NCBI GenBank assembly: GCA_964579765.1 | Contig: CAZOIK010000332.1 | Span: 1-5,991 of the forward strand | Reading direction: 5' to 3' | Length of the DNA stretch: 5,991 nucleotides | DNA from: DATNBT01 sp964579765 | Lineage (GTDB): Bacteria; Acidobacteriota; Vicinamibacteria; Vicinamibacterales; CAVVIG01 | Notes under the pieces: generated by a model | Told to the model about the DNA's origin: nothing | Database searches by the model: none | What the model saw: the letters and a program-made list of their open reading frames with translations, nothing else | Program-made: the position numbers and the translations under genes | In this document: piece by piece, positions 1 to 4,525 of the stretch | How the letters are laid out: each line of letters opens with the position of its first letter | Position numbering within the stretch: position 1 is the first letter of the stretch

Positions 1-133
1 AGTATGACGCCGCGCTGCCCTCGACCGTTCGCGGCCTGGTCTGCTCGGTGACGTCCTGGGTCGGGCGGGGCTTACTGGTGGGCGGCGCCTGCGGCGCCCC
101 GGTAACGCCGGGCTTTGCCTGGTAGGTGAATCC
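1..133 (-). pseudogene. In-frame continuation of the left-edge gene past an amber codon (partial)
   Basis: Immediately after the TAG at 136-134 the same minus-strand frame is open for 44 codons to the window edge. It begins GFTYQAKPGVTGAPQAPP and later contains TEQTRPRTVEGSAASY. About 86% of third positions are G or C, as in the neighbouring genes, and the composition is that of a flexible periplasmic linker. No start codon with an RBS precedes it, so it is best read as the remainder of the gene starting at 331. The interruption could be a true pseudogene, a sequencing error (one base separates TAG from TGG, TAC or TAT), or chance. A plus-strand frame (from base 3, stop at 123-125) is also open here and shares the same third-position bases, so base composition alone does not decide the strand. 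Confidence 0.35.
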
Positions 134-331
134 CTAGGCCCAGAGCGGCTCCTTCTCGAAGTTCACGTTCGCGACGCGCGCCGGCAGCGGCGTGGACGCG
201 GGCGCCGCGGCGGGCGCGGGCCCCTGCGCGACGACGTTCGGCGCGGGCCGATGCGTGTCGTAGTAGCGCATCACTCCAGCGCCCAGTGCGATGCCGACAA
301 TCAGGACGAGAACAGTGCCGACTGGCTTCAA
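134..331 (-). CDS. Short membrane-anchored protein, possibly the N-terminal part of an interrupted gene
   Basis: This is a 65-residue product starting at TTG (331-329). The start is supported by a GGAGGG Shine-Dalgarno five or so bases upstream (336-341 on the plus strand), and an in-frame stop just upstream at 353-355 leaves no ATG alternative. Residues 5-20 (GTVLVLIVGIALGAGV) form one hydrophobic helix near the N-terminus, so the protein is either inserted as a signal anchor or exported. A proline/alanine-rich stretch (about 29-50) follows, then NVNFEKEPLWA before the TAG. The same frame stays open beyond the TAG to the window edge with coding-like codon use, so the stop may be a nonsense mutation in a longer exported protein. 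From memory, the PLWA-GF junction and the downstream residues recall N-termini of membrane-anchored c-type cytochromes of soil Acidobacteriota, but no heme motif lies in the window. Function is not established. Confidence 0.6.
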   Translation of the reverse strand: MKPVGTVLVLIVGIALGAGVMRYYDTHRPAPNVVAQGPAPAAAPASTPLPARVANVNFEKEPLWA

Positions 332-335
332 TGCG

Positions 336-341
336 CCCTCC
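336..341 (-). promoter_or_regulatory. Shine-Dalgarno site fixing a TTG start
   Basis: On the minus strand this reads GGAGGG and lies four bases before the TTG at 331-329. It decides the start of the left-edge gene, because no ATG or GTG is available in that frame before the upstream stop at 355-353. Confidence 0.6.
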
Positions 342-354
342 GTCAGTGGGCGTC

Positions 355-360
355 ATTCTA
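355..360 (-). promoter_or_regulatory. Possible -10 element (TAGAAT)
   Basis: The minus strand reads TAGAAT, one mismatch from the sigma-70 consensus TATAAT and unusual in such GC-rich DNA. It lies 13 bases upstream of the GGAGGG ribosome site of the left-edge gene. No convincing -35 hexamer is seen at 16-18 bases spacing (the best candidates are GTTACC-like), so this is a weak call. Confidence 0.25.
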
Positions 361-381
361 GATCGCCCGGCGAACCGGTAA

Positions 382-406
382 CGCAGAGATCACCAGATCG
401 CAGAGA
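382..406. repeat. Short intergenic repeat with two CGCAGAGA units
   Basis: The octamer CGCAGAGA occurs at 382-389 and again at 399-406, 17 bases apart, with AGATC also doubled between them (387-391 and 395-399). The block ends in AAAAC. It fills most of the 90-bp gap between the membrane-protein gene and the left-edge gene. From memory, arrays of CGCAGAG-type units ending in AAAA are dispersed intergenic repeats in several soil bacterial phyla. Here it could be a degenerate copy. No function can be assigned. Confidence 0.4.
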
Positions 407-421
407 AAACCTCAAACGGCG

Positions 422-778
422 CTATCTCCACTCCGGGGAATAGCGCCGGTCTCGGATGCGACGTTCGACGGTCAGGCTGACCAGGAACAGCGCGACGACC
501 TCCATGAAGCCGATGCCGGCGTAGATCGCGTACCGCACGAACGCGCTCGGCTCCGGCCAGCACGTGTAGCCGGCGTCGAGGCACGCGCGCGTGACGCGAT
601 CCACGTCGGCCGACTCGCGGAAGATCAGCGCGAACGCGGTCCCCAGAATGACCGCCGTGCCGGCGAGGTTGCCGAGAATCATCTCGGTCCGCCGCCAGCA
701 CGGGTACGCCAGCAACACGCCGACGACGCCGGGCGCCGTCGCCATCAGCGCGATCCACGACCAGTTGAGCCCGATCAC
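422..778 (-). CDS. Three-helix integral membrane protein, function unknown
   Basis: This gene encodes 118 residues starting at GTG (778-776), which overlaps the TGA stop of the upstream CMD gene as GTGA. That overlap implies translational coupling and is the reason for choosing this start rather than one further upstream in the frame, where the sequence is arginine-rich shadow. Hydrophobic helices are visible at about residues 7-27, 33-53 and 83-103. Positive charges after helix 1 (WRR) and at the C-terminus (VERRIRDRR) suggest an outside N-terminus and inside C-terminus. The roughly 30-residue loop between helices 2 and 3 would then face the periplasm, and it carries Cys66 and Cys73, which could form a disulfide. 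I do not recognise a family. Its coupling to an AhpD-like protein hints at a redox or envelope role, which is inference only. Confidence 0.65.
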   Translation of the reverse strand: MIGLNWSWIALMATAPGVVGVLLAYPCWRRTEMILGNLAGTAVILGTAFALIFRESADVDRVTRACLDAGYTCWPEPSAFVRYAIYAGIGFMEVVALFLVSLTVERRIRDRRYSPEWR

Positions 779-1134
779 ACCGCAGTCGTCTGCGCGGCCG
801 CCTGGGTGGCGGCGTCGAAGAACTTGAGCGCCATCGTGCCGTGCGTCGCGCCGGCTCCAGCGCGCAGGGCGGCGGCCACGAGCGACGCCTCGACAATCTC
901 TTCGCGCGTCGCCCCCGCGGCGGCCGCGCCTTTCGCGTGCGCCTCGATGCAGTACGGGCACTGCGTCGTGCAGGCGACCGCAATCGCCATCAACTCGCGG
1001 TACTTCCGTGGAATGGCGCCGTCGCGCCCGACGATCTTGTCGAGGTTCAGCCAGGCCTCGAACTCCGCCGGCGCGAGCTTGCGCATGTCTCTCAACAGCT
1101 TCATGTCCGCCGCGTCATGGTAGTGTTCGCTCAT
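775..1134 (-). CDS. Carboxymuconolactone decarboxylase (CMD) family protein, AhpD-like
   Basis: This 119-residue protein has the single-domain CMD/AhpD fold signature. The redox motif CPYC (Cys59, Cys62) is followed by His66, and Glu47 lies 12 residues before the first cysteine. This matches the spacing of the Glu118, Cys130, Cys133 and His137 catalytic set of mycobacterial AhpD. The CxxC pair therefore looks competent for thiol-disulfide exchange or peroxide reduction; ring-lactone decarboxylation is unlikely for a CxxC member. The TTQCPYCIEAHAKGA region and the end (GATHGTMALKFF) resemble the peroxidase-like proteins found near arsenosugar genes, but no arsenic gene is visible here. I chose ATG at 1134; in-frame ATG 1152 and TTG 1158 are alternatives, and none has a clear RBS. 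The gene heads a two-gene operon with the membrane protein. Confidence 0.88.
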   Translation of the reverse strand: MSEHYHDAADMKLLRDMRKLAPAEFEAWLNLDKIVGRDGAIPRKYRELMAIAVACTTQCPYCIEAHAKGAAAAGATREEIVEASLVAAALRAGAGATHGTMALKFFDAATQAAAQTTAV

Positions 1135-1152
1135 GGTGTCACGGTACACCAT
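1133..1152. promoter_or_regulatory. Inverted repeat in the divergent CMD intergenic region, candidate operator
   Basis: ATGGTGT (1133-1139) and ACACCAT (1146-1152) are perfect inverted copies separated by CACGGT, making a 20-bp dyad centred near 1142.5. It occupies half of the 41-bp gap between two divergently transcribed CMD genes and touches the start codon of the minus-strand gene. A dimeric repressor bound here could control both genes. Alternatively, it could form a hairpin at the minus-strand gene's translation start. Confidence 0.45.
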
Positions 1153-1175
1153 AACCAATCCGTAAAGGAGCCTTC

Positions 1176-1631
1176 GTGGACCTCCGCTTCGACTACCGGA
1201 AATTCAGCCCCGAGCCGGTGAACGCGATGATCGCGCTCGAGAAGTACATCGCGAGCTGCGGCCTCGATCACAGGTTCGTTCACCTGCTGAAGCTGCGGGC
1301 CTCGCAAGTCAACGGCTGCGCGTTCTGCATCGACATGCACTCGATCGACGCCAGAGCCGCCGGCGAGACCGAACAGCGCCTCTATGCGCTCAACGCGTGG
1401 CGCGAGACGCCGTTCTTCACCGACCGCGAGCGCGCCGGCCTCGCGTGGATCGAAGCGGTCACGCTCGTGTCACAGACGCACGTGCCCGACGAGGTGTACG
1501 AGGAGGCGCGGCGACACTTCAGCGAGAAGGAGATCTTCGACCTGACGTTCGTCGCGGCGACGATCAACGCGTGGAACCGGATCGCGGTGGCGTCGCGGAC
1601 GCCGCCAGGGACGTACAAGCCGGCGCGCTGA
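1176..1631 (+). CDS. CMD family protein, AhpD-like (second subfamily)
   Basis: This 151-residue protein starts at GTG 1176, with AAGGAG at 1165-1170 giving a 5-base spacing. The core RASQVNGCAFCIDMHS holds the CxxC pair (Cys48, Cys51) with His55 four residues on, as in AhpD. The following ARAAGETEQRLYALNAWRE block is characteristic of the longer CMD subfamily commonly labelled alkylhydroperoxidase-domain proteins. Position 36, equivalent to the proton-relay glutamate of AhpD, is His. From memory this occurs in a subset of the family. The likely role is a cytosolic thiol-dependent peroxidase or redox protein, usually trimeric or hexameric. It is divergent from the other CMD gene, and the two share little beyond the CxxC core, so they are not a recent duplication. 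Confidence 0.9.
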   Translation: MDLRFDYRKFSPEPVNAMIALEKYIASCGLDHRFVHLLKLRASQVNGCAFCIDMHSIDARAAGETEQRLYALNAWRETPFFTDRERAGLAWIEAVTLVSQTHVPDEVYEEARRHFSEKEIFDLTFVAATINAWNRIAVASRTPPGTYKPAR

Positions 1632-1714
1632 CCCGCCTCGCCGGCATAACCAAGGCATAAGTGCCACGGAAAAGTTACACTGCGTGCGCGCGGGCGTTGC
1701 GAGAATCGATTGCC

Positions 1715-2428
1715 GTGAAAACGAGACGCCGTCCGGCTGAGGCCGGACGCTACCTGATTGCTCTGTTGCTGCTCTGCCCCGCGTGCTCGAGCGGCACCAC
1801 GACACCCCCGCCGGTGACGGCGCCGTCGCCGTTCGTGATGACCTGGCCGACCCTCGCCTTCGCATCGACAGGAGTCGGGCAGAACGCGCTGACGCCGGTC
1901 GTCATCACGCTGTGGAACACGGGCGCGTCGCCCGTCCCCGTCACGAGCGTGACCAACTCGAACTCCGACGAATTCCCCTGGACGACCACCTGTCAGGTCG
2001 GTGGCACGCTGGCCGCGAACTCGACGTGCGCCGTCACCGCCCAGTTCAAGCCGACGGCGCTCGGCGCGCGCACCGCGACCCTGACAATCGCTGCGAACTC
2101 GACCTCCACAGGCCTCGCGCTGACGGGCACCGGCGTGCCGTCCGTGGATCCGAAGGCGTCGGTCACCCCACCCACCGGCGACGCGACGACCGTTTTCATG
2201 CTGTCGGTGTCCGCGGTGACGCCCGGCGGCCAGGTCGCGCTCCACACGACGTACACGCCGGCGCCAGGCAACCCGGACAACGCCTTCGCGACGACCACGT
2301 GGACGGCCGACGCCTCCGGCAACCTCAACATCAGCGCCTCGTCCGACCGGCCGGGCGTCTACGACAACTGGTTCGTCGATCTCACGTCCGGCTTGTCGAG
2401 CAACCACATCATTCACACCGTGCAGTAG
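1715..2428 (+). CDS. Lipoprotein with choice-of-anchor-D (ASPM/SPD-2/Hydin-like) domain
   Basis: From GTG 1715 this is 238 residues. The N-terminus has a basic segment (KTRRR), a hydrophobic core (YLIALLLLC) and CPAC, giving a lipid-attachment cysteine at residue 24. The lipobox is not ideal, with Cys at -3. A Thr/Pro-rich tether follows (about 27-42). Residues about 46-141 match an Ig-like beta-sandwich of the choice-of-anchor-D type, with the pattern VTLWNTG, FxxxTTC, ANSTCAVTAQFKPTALG and LTGTGV. Cys93 and Cys105 may form a disulfide. Residues 143-238 look like another beta-rich domain that I do not recognise. An alternative GTG at 1661 with AAGG at 1652-1655 would add 18 residues; I preferred 1715 because it gives a normal-length signal peptide. 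A perfect hairpin lies within the signal-peptide codons. The probable location is a membrane surface; no enzymatic motif is seen. Confidence 0.75.
   Translation: MKTRRRPAEAGRYLIALLLLCPACSSGTTTPPPVTAPSPFVMTWPTLAFASTGVGQNALTPVVITLWNTGASPVPVTSVTNSNSDEFPWTTTCQVGGTLAANSTCAVTAQFKPTALGARTATLTIAANSTSTGLALTGTGVPSVDPKASVTPPTGDATTVFMLSVSAVTPGGQVALHTTYTPAPGNPDNAFATTTWTADASGNLNISASSDRPGVYDNWFVDLTSGLSSNHIIHTVQ
1730..1749. repeat. REP-like perfect hairpin inside the lipoprotein signal peptide
   Basis: CGTCCGGC (1730-1737) and GCCGGACG (1742-1749) form an 8-bp perfect stem with a TGAG loop. The plus strand reads RRPAEAGRY in the lipoprotein frame, and the complement reads ASGLSRT in one frame. From memory, PAEAGRY/SGFSRT-type peptides come from a dispersed palindromic repeat in soil Acidobacteriota genomes. 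The element starts 13 bases after the GTG, so it is translated as part of the signal peptide. Confidence 0.5.
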
Positions 2429-2462
2429 TTCTTGCATCCACGCGTTCCAGAGAGGAGCGCGT

Positions 2463-3092
2463 ATGAACAGAAGAACCAGACTGCTACTCACCATCGCCGG
2501 CGTGGCGCTTGCGCTGTGCGCGACAACGGCCCTCCGCCCGGCGGTCGCCGAAGATCGCGCCGACACGGTGCGCGCCGAGATCCGCCACGCCCTGCTGCAG
2601 CTGCCGTACTACAGCGTGTTCGATTTCATCGAGTTCAAGTACGACCGAGGCACCGCCGAGCTGAAAGGCTACGCGTACGCGCCCACGCTGAAAGAGGATG
2701 CCCAGGACGCGGTGAAACGCGTCGCCGGCGTGGACGAGGTGAAGAACCAGATTGAACAGCTGCCCGCCTCGCAGTTCGACAACCAGATGCGGTGGAAGGT
2801 GTACTACGCGATCTACACCGATCCGTTCCTGCAGAAGTACGCGCCCGGCGGCGGCTTCCTCTGGGGACACCGACACGCGTTCGCGGGCGGCTTCGCCGGC
2901 CTCTATGACGGGTGGGAACCGGCCGGCGACTACCCGATTCACATCATCGTGCGCAACCAGCGCATCACGCTGTTGGGCGTCGTGGACAACGAGGGCGACA
3001 AGACGCTCGCCGGCATGCGCGCACGCCAGGTCCCTGGCTCGTTCGCGGTGACGAACAACCTCATCGTCGAGAAATCCGACACGAGCAACTGA
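2463..3092 (+). CDS. Exported protein with two BON domains
   Basis: This 209-residue protein starts at ATG 2463 behind a strong AGAGGAG site (2451-2457). Residues 1-29 are a signal peptide (RR, hydrophobic LLLTIAGVALALC, cleavage near AVA-ED), so it acts in the periplasm or outer envelope. Residues about 33-102 fit a BON domain: RAEIRHALLQL, a strand, GTAELKGYAYAPTLKEDAQDAVKRVAGVDEVKNQIEQLP. A second BON-like unit runs about 104-205 and ends RITLLGVVDNEGDK...PGSFAVTNNLIVE, but it carries a glycine/aromatic-rich insertion (about 128-157). BON domains bind phospholipid or outer-membrane surfaces, as in OsmY, where they help under osmotic stress. The gene follows the lipoprotein by 34 bp and may be cotranscribed with it. 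A hairpin begins seven bases after its stop codon. Confidence 0.88.
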   Translation: MNRRTRLLLTIAGVALALCATTALRPAVAEDRADTVRAEIRHALLQLPYYSVFDFIEFKYDRGTAELKGYAYAPTLKEDAQDAVKRVAGVDEVKNQIEQLPASQFDNQMRWKVYYAIYTDPFLQKYAPGGGFLWGHRHAFAGGFAGLYDGWEPAGDYPIHIIVRNQRITLLGVVDNEGDKTLAGMRARQVPGSFAVTNNLIVEKSDTSN

Positions 3093-3095
3093 CCG

Positions 3096-3317
3096 CTAGT
3101 GCGCCGGCGGCCGCCGCTCCGGCGCACGCTCCCGCTCCACGCGATCGTCGTCGGCGCGATCGTGCTCGGCGGCGTCGCGATCCGGATCGGGGATCGTGGA
3201 CGGGGCGTCGCTCGCGTCCATCGTCCCCTCGAGCGTCTCGTCGAGCGCGGCGTCGCGGCTGCGCTTCTCCTCTTCCGTCGTCGGCTCGTGCATCTGCGTG
3301 TCGTCCGGGTGTCTCAT
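3096..3317 (-). CDS. Small acidic hypothetical protein with an LDETLEGTMDASDAPS motif
   Basis: From ATG 3317 this is 73 residues, highly charged and without hydrophobic segments. The segment LDETLEGTMDASDAPST (about residues 24-40) resembles the E(E/D)(S/T)FPASDPPS motif, known to me from many small stress-associated bacterial proteins of unknown function. The tail is rich in Asp, Glu and Arg and probably disordered. An in-frame ATG at 3293 would shorten it by eight residues, and neither start has a clear RBS. It converges on the BON gene with only three bases between the stop codons. It diverges from the CsbD gene across 67 bp, consistent with shared stress control. A plus-strand frame over the same bases is open, but I judged it a shadow because it is arginine-rich with no RBS. 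Confidence 0.55.
   Translation of the reverse strand: MRHPDDTQMHEPTTEEEKRSRDAALDETLEGTMDASDAPSTIPDPDRDAAEHDRADDDRVERERAPERRPPAH
3099..3127 (+). terminator. Hairpin after the BON gene, inside the end of the opposing gene
   Basis: GTGCGCCGG (3099-3107) and CCGGCGCAC (3119-3127) form a perfect 9-bp GC-rich stem with an 11-base loop, seven bases after the BON gene stop. It has no following T-run, so intrinsic termination would be weak; it may instead stabilise the 3' end. The same bases encode the last residues of the convergent acidic protein. Confidence 0.4.
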
Positions 3318-3384
3318 GCGTAAAGGGCCTGCAAACGCGTGGCCCGCCGGTTGCTTCTTGAATGTGAACTGGAGGGAACCCCCT

Positions 3385-3609
3385 ATGAACGCGGATACGT
3401 TGAAGGGCCAGTGGCACCAGGTCAAGGGTGAGGTCAGAACGCAGTGGGGCAAGCTGACGGACAGCGACCTCGATCAGATCGACGGACAGAGCGAAAAACT
3501 CATCGGCAAGATCCAGGAGCGGTATGGCTACGCGCGCGATCGCGCCGAGCAGGAGCTTCGCGATTTCCGCGCGGCAGCGGATACCGGCTCCCCGGAGACG
3601 ACGCACTGA
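3385..3609 (+). CDS. CsbD-family stress response protein
   Basis: This 74-residue protein starts at ATG 3385 with GGAGGG at 3371-3376, eight bases away. An ATG further upstream in the frame was rejected because the preceding sequence is the antisense of the acidic gene. The first half, MNADTLKGQWHQVKGEVRTQ followed by WGKLTDSDLDQIDGQSEKLIGKIQERYGY, is a near-textbook CsbD domain (about residues 3-58): a small hydrophilic helical bundle. CsbD proteins are abundant general-stress proteins (sigma-B controlled in Bacillus; YjbJ in E. coli) of unclear biochemical role. The tail (DFRAAADTGSPETTH) is variable in the family. The gene is followed by a strong hairpin before the convergent MEDS gene, so it is probably monocistronic. 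Confidence 0.93.
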   Translation: MNADTLKGQWHQVKGEVRTQWGKLTDSDLDQIDGQSEKLIGKIQERYGYARDRAEQELRDFRAAADTGSPETTH

Positions 3610-3622
3610 GCGCGAGGGGTCG

Positions 3623-3650
3623 GGCCGGCCCGGCAATGCCGGCGCCGGCC
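3623..3650. terminator. GC-rich hairpin between convergent genes, probable bidirectional terminator
   Basis: GGCCGGC (3623-3629) pairs with GCCGGCC (3644-3650), and CCGGC (3630-3634) pairs with GCCGG (3638-3642). There is a single bulged C at 3643 and an AAT triloop, giving a 12-bp stem. It sits in the 55-bp gap between the convergent CsbD and MEDS genes. There is no U-tract on either strand, so the termination call rests on position and stem strength. Confidence 0.55.
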
Positions 3651-3664
3651 TCGCTCCCCCGACG

Positions 3665-4252
3665 TTACGGCTTGAGCGCGCCGATGAGGAGTGAGTCGGC
3701 GTTCGAGGGACGAGCGGTGCCGTCGGAGCTGATCAGGTGGGTGTGTTGGCGGCAGACGTCCTGCACGCTGGCGTCCTTGTAGAAGTTGCCGAGCGCATAG
3801 CCGCACAGCAGCGAGAGATCGTTGGTACGGGCGAGCCGGTTCCACAGACGCTCGAGTTGAATCGCCGCGACGTCGCGGCCGGCGCCCCAGAGCAGGTTCA
3901 CCATCTCGCCGTACGCGCGCACCAGAGCGTTCGGGCGGCCGCGCCGCACGCCAGCCAGCACTTCGGCCATCACGCCTTTGAACTTCTCGGCGTGGGGCGC
4001 ACCGCCGACGATGAACCGCCTCATGGTGTGATACGCATTCAGCACAATCAGATCGCCCGACGCCTGCAGCGCCTTGACGTCCATCTCGCGCGCGCGCAGT
4101 TCGGCCAGGACGCCCTGCGCGTGCTCCGGCGTCGCAATCAGGATGCCCGGCTGATCCAGGACGAGGCCTTCGCGCAGAAAATTCGCGACGATCCGGCAGA
4201 GCGCCGGTTCGCTCTCATAGAAGCGGACCGCGTGGAAGTGTCGGGCAGTCAT
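3665..4252 (-). CDS. MEDS-domain sensory protein
   Basis: This 195-residue protein is almost entirely one MEDS domain (methanogen/methylotroph DcmR sensory domain). It begins HFHAVRFYESE, continues IVANFLREGLVLDQPGILIATPEH and LNAYHTMRRFIVGG, then VRAYGEMVNLLWGAGRDVAAIQLERLWNRL, SLLCGYALGNFY and VCRQHTHLI. The family is predicted to sense small hydrocarbon-like or related ligands. It usually occurs fused to a DNA-binding domain (DcmR) or ahead of a histidine kinase. Here there is no output domain. Instead, the gene starts at the base immediately after the TAG stop of the upstream winged-helix gene and in the same frame, with only a weak AGG six bases upstream. Translation is therefore probably coupled to that gene. 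The likely partner is that DNA-binding protein (inference). It ends in TAA. Confidence 0.88.
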   Translation of the reverse strand: MTARHFHAVRFYESEPALCRIVANFLREGLVLDQPGILIATPEHAQGVLAELRAREMDVKALQASGDLIVLNAYHTMRRFIVGGAPHAEKFKGVMAEVLAGVRRGRPNALVRAYGEMVNLLWGAGRDVAAIQLERLWNRLARTNDLSLLCGYALGNFYKDASVQDVCRQHTHLISSDGTARPSNADSLLIGALKP

Positions 4253-4525
4253 CTACAGCCTGACGAAAAGGTCGGCCGGGTCCGTCGCCCCGGCCGCGCG
4301 TTGCGTGCGGTCGAGCTGGACGAACGCGCCGTCGCGCGTCCGCATCAGGAATTTGGCGTCAACCAGATGCGACAACAGCGTCCCGCACGTCTCCCGATCC
4401 AGTCCCCAGAGCCGGCAGGCTTGCAATTGCGTCAGACAGAGCCCGGGCATCTCGAGGAACTCGCCTTGAATCCGACGGGACAAGGCTTCGGGGACAGCGC
4501 AGGTCGTCGAGGATGTCGTCGCCAT
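4253..4525 (-). CDS. Small winged-helix DNA-binding protein
   Basis: This 90-residue protein starts at ATG 4525 and is preceded by AGGAGG (4533-4538 on the plus strand) at a 7-base spacing. That site decides this start over the longer frame reaching 4651. Residues about 27-70 (PGLCLTQLQACRLWGLDRET through LLSHLVDAKFLMRTRDGAFVQLD) read as helix-turn-helix plus wing: a helix, a turn at WGLD, a recognition helix (RETCGTLLSHLVDAKFL) and a beta-hairpin wing (MRTRDGAFVQ). Similar stand-alone proteins are common in soil Acidobacteriota near signalling genes, from memory. It may regulate the divergent REC-GGDEF-EAL gene, itself, or act with MEDS as a split one-component regulator. No ligand or enzymatic motif is seen. 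Confidence 0.72.
   Translation of the reverse strand: MATTSSTTCAVPEALSRRIQGEFLEMPGLCLTQLQACRLWGLDRETCGTLLSHLVDAKFLMRTRDGAFVQLDRTQRAAGATDPADLFVRL

Noticed and set aside
84..98. GGCGCC-TGC-GGCGCC inverted repeat as a terminator
   Set aside because: The stem is only six base pairs with a three-base loop and no T-run, and it lies within a frame that is probably coding. Such repeats are expected by chance at this GC content.
1382..2566. Long minus-strand open frame of 394 codons
   Set aside because: It is arginine/glycine-rich and low-complexity, lies antisense to two well-supported genes (CMD protein and lipoprotein), and has no recognisable domain. It is the usual shadow frame of GC-rich coding DNA.
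3375..3401. GGAAC followed by CGTT, resembling a general-stress ECF (EcfG-type) promoter at the CsbD gene
   Set aside because: The spacing is 18 bases rather than 16-17, the GGAAC overlaps the ribosome binding site, and the CGTT lies inside the coding sequence, so it cannot drive this gene.
134..4255. Genome-wide reassignment or suppression of TAG, suggested by two in-frame TAG interruptions
   Set aside because: TAG also ends the membrane protein, the lipoprotein and the acidic protein, and the frames beyond those stops are not coding-like. A nonsense mutation at one site and a coupled gene junction at the other are simpler explanations.
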